A stretch of DNA of 64,000 bases, from NCBI GenBank assembly GCA_002085155.1, contig NASX01000002.1:123612-187611 (forward strand). The letters run 5' to 3'. Positions 20,263-27,974 of this stretch are shown piece after piece; positions within the stretch are counted from its first letter, which is position 1, and each line of letters opens with the position of its first letter. Made by a program: the position numbers and the translations under genes. Source of the stretch: Sorangiineae bacterium NIC37A_2 (GTDB taxonomy: Bacteria; Myxococcota_A; Polyangia; Polyangiales; Polyangiaceae). Below the pieces are notes generated by a model that was not told where the DNA came from, made no database searches, and was given only the letters and a program-made list of their open reading frames with translations.

Positions 20263-21906
20263 ATGATAACCGCTCGCATGGATCGTCGTCTCCCGGCTCT
20301 CCTTTTCGCTACGCTGCTCGGCATTGGCGGCAGCTTGGCCTTCGCCTCCTGTTGCGATTACGGCAAGGGAGCGAGCAGCGTGGAGACGGCGGCCCGTCCC
20401 ACGCTCCGGATTTATGCGCTCGGCGCGGCGGCGGGGGCGATCGAGCCCTGCGGCTGCGTGGAGGATATGCTGGGCGGCGTCGATCACTTGGCGGCGCTTT
20501 TGACCGACGAGAAGAAAGTAGCGCCGGCGTCGCTCTTGCTTTCGGCCGGGCCCATGTTCTTCTCTGACCCGACTGTGCCTGAGGAGCAGCGGGCTCAGGC
20601 GATCATGAAGGCGGAGACTATGGCCGAGGCTCTCGGGATTATGGGCCTTACGGCCTTCGCACCTGGGGTCAACGATTTTGCTCTGGGCCCCCAGGAGTTC
20701 GAACGGTTCACGCGTCTGGCCAAGAGCGCTCCCCTTGCCGCAAACCACGCGGGGAGGCAGGGCATCAAGGCACACTCGATCGTCGAAGCGGGAGGCCTGA
20801 AGGTGGGTCTCGTTGGTGGCGCTGATCTTTCGGAGGCCAAGGCCCTCGGCGCGGAGTCGAACGAGCTGCTTGCGAGTCTCAAGAGTGCCGTCGAGGCCGC
20901 TCAGAAGGAAGGCGCACAGCTCGTGGTGGCATTGCTCGCGCTGCCTCGGGGACCGGCGCTCAGGCTCATTGAGCAGCTCGACGCGGTCGACGTTGCGATC
21001 GTCGGCAAGAACATCGAAGCCGGAGAAAATAACGATCCGCCGTTTCCGCCTGAGCTGGTCGGCCGGACCCTGGTCGTTCAAGCTCCCAACCACGTCCAGG
21101 GCGCTTCAGTGATCGATTTGTTTGTACCCGAGCCCGGAAGTGGTCTCCAAGACGGCAGTGGTCTCGAGAAGGAGGCGGAGCTAGCGCGCGCTCGGGAGCG
21201 GCTCGAGTCCCTCTCCGAACGTCTCAAGAGCGCAGAGGCGCCTGGCTCCGGCGTCGACGCGGAGGATATCGCGAGCCTCCGTCGGGAGGTTTCGAGCCTC
21301 TCGGACAAGGTCAAGGAGCTCGAGGCGCGTCCGGTTGCGACGCCGAGCGGGAATCACTTCAAGTACGCCTACGTCGAGATCCGAGAGAAACTCGGAGCTT
21401 CGAAGGTCGTCGAACAGAAGCTTTCAGACTATTACCAGCGGGTCAACGAGCACAACAAGGTTGCCTTCGCAGACCGTCGTCCGGCTCCCGTAGAGCCGGG
21501 GCAAGCGAGCTACGTGGGCGTTCAAGCTTGCGTCGACTGCCACCAGGAGGAGTACGACTTCTGGAAAACAACGCGCCACTCACACGCTTACCGGACGCTG
21601 GTGGACGTGCATAAGGAATACAACCTTGACTGCGTTTCGTGTCACGTGACTGGTTATGAGCGACCGGGCGGCTCCACCGTGACGCACGTTGAGAAGCTCG
21701 ACGCGGTCCAGTGTGAGGTTTGTCACGGCCCGGGCTCGCTCCACCTGGCCTCGCCCAGCGATCCGAAGTTGATTGATATGCCTCGCACCGATCTGTGTGC
21801 AGACTCCTGTCACCACCCGCCCCACGTGAAGCCGGATTGGAAGGTGTCCGACGCTTGGCCGAAAATTCTCGGTCCCGGGCACGGACTGCCGAACAGCGCT
21901 CCCTAG
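20263..21906 (+). CDS. Degenerate metallophosphatase fused to c554-type cytochrome
   Basis: A 547-residue exported fusion. A lipoprotein-type signal ends in FASC (Cys30; weak lipobox). Residues about 45-300 resemble a 5'-nucleotidase/UshA metallophosphatase, including the IEPCGC segment seen in cytochrome-linked members, but metal-ligand motifs are lost (SAGP in place of xAGD, GVNDFA in place of GNHEFD). A coiled coil (about 305-365) joins a cytochrome c554-like domain with CVDCH (Cys423), CVSCH (457), CEVCH (484) and an odd CADSCH (512-517, CX3CH). It should bind three or four hemes. ATG at 20278 is an alternative start. Confidence 0.8.
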   Translation: MITARMDRRLPALLFATLLGIGGSLAFASCCDYGKGASSVETAARPTLRIYALGAAAGAIEPCGCVEDMLGGVDHLAALLTDEKKVAPASLLLSAGPMFFSDPTVPEEQRAQAIMKAETMAEALGIMGLTAFAPGVNDFALGPQEFERFTRLAKSAPLAANHAGRQGIKAHSIVEAGGLKVGLVGGADLSEAKALGAESNELLASLKSAVEAAQKEGAQLVVALLALPRGPALRLIEQLDAVDVAIVGKNIEAGENNDPPFPPELVGRTLVVQAPNHVQGASVIDLFVPEPGSGLQDGSGLEKEAELARARERLESLSERLKSAEAPGSGVDAEDIASLRREVSSLSDKVKELEARPVATPSGNHFKYAYVEIREKLGASKVVEQKLSDYYQRVNEHNKVAFADRRPAPVEPGQASYVGVQACVDCHQEEYDFWKTTRHSHAYRTLVDVHKEYNLDCVSCHVTGYERPGGSTVTHVEKLDAVQCEVCHGPGSLHLASPSDPKLIDMPRTDLCADSCHHPPHVKPDWKVSDAWPKILGPGHGLPNSAP

Positions 21907-22097
21907 GGGTCCGCTCAGCTCGCCTCGAGCGCCTTGGGAGATCCATGCGTCATTTTGCTACCCCTTGTGCGCTGAGGGAGGCTCGCCCGTGATGTGCGCC
22001 AATGCTTGCACACACATAACAAACACACACGACTCTCTGAGTCGCCCTGAAATGGCTACCATGGCGAGGCGCCTTGGCGCGGGTACGCTACCGGGCG

Positions 22098-23510
22098 ATG
22101 CGCTTGGATCTTGAAGGACTCGATGCACAAGGGGTGGAGCTAGCTTTCGACGCGGACGCGTCTCATCCGCGCCGCATTCGTCTCGGCCGCACTCAAAAGC
22201 TCTCAGGCATGCTCACGAAGACGGCGGACTCTCTCCTGCTCACCGATGTTCAGGCCGAGGCGGTTGTCGTCTCTCTCGTCGAGCTCGTGCTGTCGAGCTT
22301 TTCGGTTCAGCTCGGCGCGGAGGGCTCCCTTCGGGGTCTCCAGGGAGGCCTGAGGCGCGAGGAGGCGACGGACGTCGACGTCATGGCTGCTGTCCTTGAC
22401 GCTCCGGAGCTGTGCGTACGCTTCTCGAACTTTTCCGTGAAAGGCCACTTGCGCGGGGAGAGCGTGGCGCTTCGGATCTCGGGCTCAGAAGGCCAGCTCG
22501 AGGCGGGCACCGTCGTCGTCGAGGGCGTCGAGTTCGAGGGCGATTTGTCCTCGCGGGCAGAGCGAGTCGTGGGACAGGACCTTCGCGTCGCTTGGGGAGC
22601 GGACGGTTATCGCGTCACGCTTCGTTGCCTCGAGCTTGACGGGGCGCACGTCGGCTTGGACTTGCGCGAAAAGTCGCAGGAAGCGGGCGGAGAGGACAAG
22701 AGCCGAGGGAGTCGATCGCCGGTTGCTCTCTTCGACTGGCGCACGCTGGACGGCCTCTCGGGGGCGCTCGACGTCGATGTTCACGTGAACATGAAGGTTC
22801 CAGTGATCGCCAGTCGGCGCGCCAAACATCCCTTCCGCATTCAGATTCGAGAGGGGACCGTGAACTACATGGACCTCGAGCGCTCCCTCTCGGCTCTCGA
22901 AGAGTCGATCCTGGATTTTGCTGTGCGCGATGGGAGTTTGGTGCTCGAGCGCGGGATTCCTCTCATTCCGACGCGAGGTCGAGGCACGCCGCTTGTTCTT
23001 TGGCCTCTTGAGGAACGAGATCTCGCCCTCACGAGTGAAGATCGGGTTCGTCTCGCGGTTTTGCCGAGGTATGAGCGAGTCGAACAGGAGAGCGGCGGGG
23101 AAGAACAGGGTGATTCGAGCGTCTCCCTCGAAGAGCTCAGCTTGGTCGACTTGCAGGCGCTCCTTCGGCTGGAGGTACAGGAGACTCGGGGCACGGCGAG
23201 CTCTCTTCGCGCCCTCGGTTTCGAGGAGCTTCAGCTCCAAGGCACCGTTCATCACAGCCCCGGCAAGGAACCTCGACAGGGGGAGGTGACAGGGAAACTT
23301 CGCGCCCTCTGCGGCAGCATTTCCGGCCTCTTTCTGGGCGAGAGTCAGCTCGACATTGGACAGCTCACGCTCAGTGCGCTCACCGATCTGCGGGCGCGCT
23401 TCTTGGACGTGAGACCGGAAAAGGTGAACTTTGCCCTCTCCGATCTTCGTCTCGACTCAGTTTCATTCGGGAACCTCGTGGAGCCGCCCGAGGGAGTCAT
23501 AGATTCTTAG
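22098..23510 (+). CDS. Beta-rich protein of unknown function
   Basis: A 470-residue protein with no recognised domain. The ATG at 22098 is chosen; a TTG at 22074 would add eight residues. There is no signal peptide or transmembrane helix. The sequence is dominated by alternating hydrophobic strands such as VELAFDADASHPRRIRLGR, VVVEGVEFEGDL and GYRVTLRCLELDGAHVGLDL, with charged loops. This layered pattern is reminiscent of AsmA/DUF748-like repeats, but that is only an impression. An acidic Glu/Ser stretch lies near residue 345. It lies downstream of the cytochrome fusion by 190 bp and ends in Asp-Ser. Confidence 0.6.
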   Translation: MRLDLEGLDAQGVELAFDADASHPRRIRLGRTQKLSGMLTKTADSLLLTDVQAEAVVVSLVELVLSSFSVQLGAEGSLRGLQGGLRREEATDVDVMAAVLDAPELCVRFSNFSVKGHLRGESVALRISGSEGQLEAGTVVVEGVEFEGDLSSRAERVVGQDLRVAWGADGYRVTLRCLELDGAHVGLDLREKSQEAGGEDKSRGSRSPVALFDWRTLDGLSGALDVDVHVNMKVPVIASRRAKHPFRIQIREGTVNYMDLERSLSALEESILDFAVRDGSLVLERGIPLIPTRGRGTPLVLWPLEERDLALTSEDRVRLAVLPRYERVEQESGGEEQGDSSVSLEELSLVDLQALLRLEVQETRGTASSLRALGFEELQLQGTVHHSPGKEPRQGEVTGKLRALCGSISGLFLGESQLDIGQLTLSALTDLRARFLDVRPEKVNFALSDLRLDSVSFGNLVEPPEGVIDS

Positions 23511-23512
23511 GA

Positions 23513-23659
23513 TCACTCGGGCCCTTGGCCGCCGGCTCCTCCCATGCCCGCGGGGACGCAATAGTACTCTTCGAAGTGGTCACAATCGAACCGCTTCCCG
23601 GCGTGGCGCGAGAATCGCTCCCCTGTGCCTGGTGTGCCGCGTCGGCGAACCTCGGTCAC
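23513..23659 (-). CDS. Possible 48-residue small protein
   Basis: A short frame beginning with GTG and preceded by CGGGAG at good spacing. The product begins MTEVRRRGTPGTGERF and contains CDHFEEYYC and a Gly-rich tail (MGGAGGQGPE). Two Cys and clustered aromatic/acidic residues look more like a real peptide than chance translation, but there is no homology evidence. It lies between two transcription units, beyond the terminator at 23717-23752, so it needs its own promoter. Confidence 0.3.
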   Translation of the reverse strand: MTEVRRRGTPGTGERFSRHAGKRFDCDHFEEYYCVPAGMGGAGGQGPE

Positions 23660-23716
23660 GGCAGCTCCCGGGAGGGACCGGGCGCGTCTCTGGAGTGAGA
23701 AGTGTCAAAAATAAGG

Positions 23717-23752
23717 GGGCGCCGCTCCTCCCTTCGGGGAGGAGCGGCGCCC
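23717..23752 (-). terminator. Intrinsic terminator of the sulfatase lipoprotein
   Basis: A perfect 16-bp GC-rich stem (23717-23732 with 23737-23752) closes a 4-nt loop, TTCG on the plus strand. Reading on the minus strand, the stem is followed by CCTTATTTTTGAC, giving the T tract expected of an intrinsic terminator 23 bp after the stop. Confidence 0.85.
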
Positions 23753-23775
23753 GTATGGGACATAGAACGAGGGGA

Positions 23776-25785
23776 TTAAGGGAAGTAGGCGGGTCCGTGC
23801 ACCTTGAGCTCCGCGATCTCGGCCTGAAGAGACGCGAGGACGGCGGCGTGGGCCGGGCTTGAGTACAGGTTGTTCCGTTCGAGCGGATCGGCCACGAGGT
23901 CGTAGAGTCCGCGCTCTTGGAGGTTCACGACGAGCTTGTAGCGAGTATCGCGCAGAGCATAACGACGGTTCGTGGTTCCATTGGAGAGCTCGGTGAACGA
24001 ATGAGTTCGGCCTGTTGAAGCTGATTCGTCGGTGAGGAGCGGCTTCAAGCTGTAGCTGTTGTTGATGTGGCCGACCTGGATGCCAGCGAGCTCGAGGATG
24101 GTGGCGTAGAGGTCCGTGGAGGTGACGAGAGCGTCCTCACGTCCGCGCCGCGTCACACCCTTGCCCGCGATGACGAGAGGGACTCGGACTCCTCCTTCGT
24201 AGACGCTGGTCTTGCCGTCTCGGACGCCGGACCCTGGATCCTTCAGGCTCGCTACGGTGCCGTTGTCGCCGATGAAGATGACCGTGGTCTTCTCCAAGTC
24301 GACGTCCTCGAGGAGGCGACCGATCTCCGTGTCGAGGCTCTGGATCGCAGCCTTGTAGACTACAGTTGTGTTCGACTGCTGGCCTACGCGGAGATTGCCG
24401 ACGTCCACGGAGTGGAGATGTTCCGGCGGGACGTAGTTCGACGATTGGTGCACCTGGCTATGAGCGAGCCAGACGAACCAAGGATCGTTCGGGCGGGTGC
24501 TCTCATGCTCGCGGATGTAGTCGACGCTGAAGTCCGTGAGGGCGGTCGCCGCATAATCCGGGATGAACTGGGATGGGCCGTTGATGTCGACCGCGGTCCA
24601 GTTGAAGGGATTGCCGAGGGTCGCGCCCATGTATCCGCGGAAGACGGGGATTCCGAGGTCGCGCACGTGCTGGAGATTCGTGCTGCTGTTTCCGGCGAGG
24701 TGGTACTTGCCGAATAGAGCCTGACCGTAGTTGCTCGGGCTGTCCGCGGTGATGCGATCGAACACCGTGACGGTGTCGGTGGGCAGCACGCTCCCGGCCG
24801 TCGTCACGCCCGTTCGATAGCCATAGAGGCCACTGATGATGGTGCCGCGGGTGGGCGAGCACATCGGGCTGGCCCAGACGGTGTCGAACACGAGCCCTTG
24901 TTCGGCGAGGTTCTCGATATTCGGGATCGGCACCTGCCCCGAGTTGCCCGCGAGGTCGGGGTAGAGGCTGACCGCTTCGGAGCCGAGGTCGTCGGCGATG
25001 ATCAGGAGGATGTTCGGAGGATCGGAGTCCGGGGGCTCTGCGCCGCTGCTCGCCTCACGGGCGACGAAGGTCACGCTGGTCTCGGAGGTTGTGATGGTTT
25101 CGCCGTCGGAGACAGTGAGCTTGACGAGCGCGGTGCCGGGGCTCTGGCTTGTGAGCTTGGCCGTAGGCGAAAGCGGATCGTCGATCACACCTTCGGTCGT
25201 CGACCAGTAGTAGGTGAGCGAGGAAGGTCCTTGGTCGGGATCGACGGCGACCGCTCGCAGCGTGACCTCGCCACCGACGAACACGGAGAGCGGTGTCACA
25301 GTGAGCTCGTCGATCACGGGAGCCACGTTGAGCGTGCCGCTCACGTTCACGCTGCCGTTCTTGCTCGTTCCCGCGCCGCGCAGACGGACGGAGACCGAGG
25401 TGGTTCCGCCGGCCGTGACGTTGAACTGAGCGGAACCGGTGAACGCGATGCCGTCCGGAACCGAGCTTGAGCTGAGCTCGATGGTGTAGCCATTTCCGGC
25501 TGGAATTCCGCCGATTTTCGCTGAGATCGTCGGGGCGTCTTTCACGTCGATCGTGCCCGACTTCTGGTAGTCGCCCTTCGTGATCTTGTAGGTGACGGTT
25601 TGGAGCGTCACACCGTCCGCGACCTCTAGTTTCAGGCCAAGGGAGCCGACGTCTTCGGCTTCGACCTCCAGCGCCTCCGTTGCGCATCCGACGATAGGGG
25701 CGCCGAGCGAGAGTCCAAGCCCAGCGAGAACGGCAATCTTGCCGAGGCTCCGAGTGAGCCCCGAACCATTGCGCGAGTGTACCAT
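23776..25785 (-). CDS. Sulfatase-family lipoprotein with N-terminal Ig-like module
   Basis: A 669-residue lipoprotein (lipobox ending in Cys34). Residues about 43-243 form a beta module shared with the next gene upstream, ending in a PKD/Ig-like domain (WSTTEGVIDD, LTVSDGETI). The sulfatase domain follows: metal ligands Asp265/Asp266 (IIADDLG), the formylglycine motif CSPTR at 309-313, GKYHLAGN, HSQVH and FIGDNG. Cys309 would need conversion to formylglycine by a maturase. It should hydrolyse sulfate esters at the cell surface; the substrate is unknown. The ribosome binding site (AAAGG, 25795-25799) lies inside a hairpin of the leader. Confidence 0.92.
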   Translation of the reverse strand: MVHSRNGSGLTRSLGKIAVLAGLGLSLGAPIVGCATEALEVEAEDVGSLGLKLEVADGVTLQTVTYKITKGDYQKSGTIDVKDAPTISAKIGGIPAGNGYTIELSSSSVPDGIAFTGSAQFNVTAGGTTSVSVRLRGAGTSKNGSVNVSGTLNVAPVIDELTVTPLSVFVGGEVTLRAVAVDPDQGPSSLTYYWSTTEGVIDDPLSPTAKLTSQSPGTALVKLTVSDGETITTSETSVTFVAREASSGAEPPDSDPPNILLIIADDLGSEAVSLYPDLAGNSGQVPIPNIENLAEQGLVFDTVWASPMCSPTRGTIISGLYGYRTGVTTAGSVLPTDTVTVFDRITADSPSNYGQALFGKYHLAGNSSTNLQHVRDLGIPVFRGYMGATLGNPFNWTAVDINGPSQFIPDYAATALTDFSVDYIREHESTRPNDPWFVWLAHSQVHQSSNYVPPEHLHSVDVGNLRVGQQSNTTVVYKAAIQSLDTEIGRLLEDVDLEKTTVIFIGDNGTVASLKDPGSGVRDGKTSVYEGGVRVPLVIAGKGVTRRGREDALVTSTDLYATILELAGIQVGHINNSYSLKPLLTDESASTGRTHSFTELSNGTTNRRYALRDTRYKLVVNLQERGLYDLVADPLERNNLYSSPAHAAVLASLQAEIAELKVHGPAYFP

Positions 25786-25862
25786 TGAAACGAACCTTTC
25801 TGTGGGAAAGTCGCCCTGCTCGATCCGACCATCGGATCCCCCCAGGGCGACTCACTACAGCT
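25786..25862 (-). promoter_or_regulatory. Structured 5' leader, copy A (candidate RNA element)
   Basis: Read on the minus strand, the leader begins AGCTGTAGT, then AGTCGCCCTG pairs with CAGGGCGACT (plus-strand 25843-25852 and 25809-25818). Inside it a second stem pairs GATCCGA with TCGGATC. A third small stem, CTTTC/GAAAG (25796-25810), contains most of the AAAGG ribosome binding site, 9 nt before the ATG. Copy B upstream of the neighbouring paralogue has the same layout with different but still complementary stem bases. Confidence 0.65.
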
Positions 25863-25923
25863 GCGTCGCGCGTTCATGGTGACCGACTTCTAACGGATAG
25901 CTTCTGAGCGGGTCAAGAAGAAT

Positions 25924-25939
25924 GTCCATGATAATAGAC
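25924..25939. promoter_or_regulatory. AT-rich dyad, copy A
   Basis: A 16-bp imperfect dyad of the form GTC-n-AT-n-AT-n-AT-n-GAC (here GTCCATGATAATAGAC), 139 bp upstream of the sulfatase start. The same pattern occurs at 27884-27899 upstream of the paralogue. It could be an operator, or it could contain the -10 element of the promoter (TATTAT on the minus strand). Confidence 0.5.
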
Positions 25940-26107
25940 ACAAAGCTGCCGGCGCAGCACTCACGTCGCTGACATTTTCCCTAGAGGAGATTCGAGCTTT
26001 CGGTCTCGCCGAGAGCGATTCTCGGCGCTCGGGCTGTGAAGTCTCCGCGCCTGAGCTCGCGTGAGGACACTTCTGGGAGAGCGCGCGGGGTGAGGGATGG
26101 AAAAGAA

Positions 26108-26143
26108 ACACGCCGCCCCTCTCTTTCGAGAGGAGCGGCGTGT
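26108..26143 (-). terminator. Intrinsic terminator of the SGGA-repeat lipoprotein
   Basis: The arms 26108-26123 and 26128-26143 form a 15-bp stem with one C-A mismatch (26117/26134) around a TTTC loop. On the minus strand the stem is followed by TTTCTTTTCC, a usable T tract. It lies 35 bp after the stop of the lipoprotein gene. Confidence 0.82.
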
Positions 26144-26178
26144 CCTGCTTGCAAGGGCGCTCGCGAGCTTTCAGGCGC

Positions 26179-27750
26179 TCACAGCTTCGGGCCGACGAAG
26201 ACCTGGGCTTGTCGCTTCACGCCGCCGGGGCTGCTGAGGGTCCCCGAAAGAACGGGGAAGGCGATCTCAACGCTGGGGGTGAAGGGCTGAAACCAGGTGA
26301 ACAGCTGTGGTCCGTCGGTCACGGGGCCACTCCACGATGCGTCGGGTGAATCCGCGATCGAGAGCGTGTTGTTCACTGGGAGCTGGATCCCAAACAGAGC
26401 GTAGCCGGAGCCGAACGTCACTTGGGGAGTCGTAGCGGAGGCGATCCCGAACGCGGTGCCCGAGCTTTGATTCGAGCCGAACACCTCGACGGCGAGGGAT
26501 TCTCCGCGGAAGAAGAAGGCGGTGGCCCCGGTGTTAGCGCTGGCGGTGCTCGCCCAAGTCAAGGTGCGCTCACTGCCGATCGGGCCGTAGCTCAGGTTGT
26601 GTTGAGCTGCGGCCAGCTGTGCAGTGACGAAGCCCGAGGGTGAGCTCGCGATCGGGGGCCCATTGCCCGTGACGAGCACGAAGACCACGGCCAAGTCTCC
26701 CGGTTGCACCTCGGGCGGTACCTCGATCACTGTTGTCGTCTGACCCGGAGCGTTGCCGGCGACGGCGGTGGCGACGAGCTCGACGGCGCCTTGTTCCTCA
26801 CCGGAACCGCCTGTGCTGCCACCGCTGCTCGTGCCACCGGTGCTCGGTGCGCCGCCTGCTGAAGCGCCGCCAGCTCCTGCGCCGCCGCTGCTCTCAGAAC
26901 CGCCCGTCGAAGCGCCGCCCGACGAGGCTCCGCCCGACGAAGCTCCGCCCGACGAAGCGCCACCACTCGAAGCGCCGCCCGACGAAGCGCCACCACTTCC
27001 CGTCGCGCCGCCGCTTCCGCCGGAAGACTCCGCCTGGACGAAGGTCACAGTCGCAGTTTGAGTCTTTGTGATATCACCGTCCGAGACGCTCAAAGTGACC
27101 GTGACAGCGCCGGGCTCCGAATGTGTCAGGCGCGAAAGCGGCGATGAGGGCTCTCCGATGGCGCCGGCGCTCGCGGACCATGAGTAGGTGAGCGGCGAGG
27201 GGCCCCCGTCGATGTCACTTGCTGCTGCGCGCAAAGTGACCGGGGTGCCTACGTAGGCGACGAGCGGCGAGAGCGAGAACTCTTCGATGACGGGGCCAAC
27301 GTTTGTGGTAGCCGTGACCGCGACGCTGCCATTCTTGGAGCTGCTCTGGAGCTGAATTTTGACAGAGGTCGTCTGTCCAGCGACGACATCGAACGTCGCA
27401 GAACCAGTGAAATAGGCTCCATCCTCGTCTGAGGTGGCGGTGAGCGTGATGACGTAACCCTGGCCGGCCGGGATGCCGCCGATGGTGGCGCTGATCGTCG
27501 GCGCACCCGAGACGTCGATCGCTGCGGACTTCTTGAAGTCGTTGCCTTCGATGGTGTACGCGACGGTGCTCACGGTGATACCGGGACCGACGCGCAGATT
27601 CAGGTCGAGGGAGCCGACGTCTTCGAACTCGGAGCTCTGTGCCAGGTCACCGACGCAACCTGTGAGCACCACTGGTGAAACGAGGGCAAGGGAGAGGAGG
27701 AACGAGAGCGTCCTCGCTCTCGGCAAACGTGGTCTGAGAGATGAAATCAT
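26179..27750 (-). CDS. Surface lipoprotein with Ig-like module and Gly/Ser repeats
   Basis: A 523-residue lipoprotein (lipobox LTGC, Cys32). Residues about 41-240 are clearly paralogous to the N-terminus of the neighbouring sulfatase lipoprotein (shared EDVGSL, APTISA, IGGIPAG.GY, PVI.E, LRA.A.D, FV..E). A linker of about 80 residues built of GGASS units follows, then a C-terminal beta-rich domain of about 200 residues with no recognised catalytic motif. The linker probably extends the C-terminal domain away from the cell. It has the same leader type and its own terminator, so the two genes look like a tandem duplication in which the C-terminal part was exchanged. Function unknown. Confidence 0.8.
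   Translation of the reverse strand: MISSLRPRLPRARTLSFLLSLALVSPVVLTGCVGDLAQSSEFEDVGSLDLNLRVGPGITVSTVAYTIEGNDFKKSAAIDVSGAPTISATIGGIPAGQGYVITLTATSDEDGAYFTGSATFDVVAGQTTSVKIQLQSSSKNGSVAVTATTNVGPVIEEFSLSPLVAYVGTPVTLRAAASDIDGGPSPLTYSWSASAGAIGEPSSPLSRLTHSEPGAVTVTLSVSDGDITKTQTATVTFVQAESSGGSGGATGSGGASSGGASSGGASSGGASSGGASSGGASTGGSESSGGAGAGGASAGGAPSTGGTSSGGSTGGSGEEQGAVELVATAVAGNAPGQTTTVIEVPPEVQPGDLAVVFVLVTGNGPPIASSPSGFVTAQLAAAQHNLSYGPIGSERTLTWASTASANTGATAFFFRGESLAVEVFGSNQSSGTAFGIASATTPQVTFGSGYALFGIQLPVNNTLSIADSPDASWSGPVTDGPQLFTWFQPFTPSVEIAFPVLSGTLSSPGGVKRQAQVFVGPKL
26905..26998 (-). repeat. 15-bp tandem repeats coding for GGASS
   Basis: About six copies of a 15-bp unit (plus-strand form GACGAAGCTCCGCCC with third-position variants) lie in frame in the lipoprotein linker. 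Variation is mostly synonymous, consistent with in-frame expansion of a coding repeat. Confidence 0.8.
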
Positions 27751-27823
27751 GAGACGAGAACCTTTCGTGAAAGTCGTCCCAGCCCCGAGGTTCTCGGGCT
27801 CCCTGGGACGACTAACTACAGCT
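27751..27823 (-). promoter_or_regulatory. Structured 5' leader, copy B (candidate RNA element)
   Basis: Minus-strand leader with AGCTGTAGT, then AGTCGTCCCAG pairing over 11 bp with CTGGGACGACT (plus-strand 27803-27813 and 27772-27782). Inside is a 6-bp stem CCCGAG/CTCGGG with a 3-nt loop. CTTT/AAAG (27762-27773) then covers the AAAGG ribosome binding site, 10 nt before the ATG. Layout and flanks match copy A while stem bases covary. Confidence 0.65.
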
Positions 27824-27883
27824 CTCGCTCGCGCTCATGGCGTCCTCCTTGTAAAGGAGCACATTCCACGAAGCAAGAGAGAG

Positions 27884-27899
27884 GTCTATAATAATGGAC
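27884..27899. promoter_or_regulatory. AT-rich dyad, copy B
   Basis: GTCTATAATAATGGAC, the same GTC-n-AT-n-AT-n-AT-n-GAC dyad as at 25924-25939, 134 bp upstream of the lipoprotein start. The plus strand contains an exact TATAAT (27887-27892), so a promoter role on either strand is possible. Confidence 0.5.
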
Positions 27900-27974
27900 G
27901 GGGTGGGCAGGCGGCGCTTTCGAGCCGCGTTCAGGTCCGGGCCGAGCCTCGAGCAGCCGAGACGCGTACGGCCC

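Noticed and set aside
26905..26998. Short regular repeats that might suggest a CRISPR array
   Set aside because: Units are 15 bp, in frame, without spacers and code for GGASS; no cas genes nearby.
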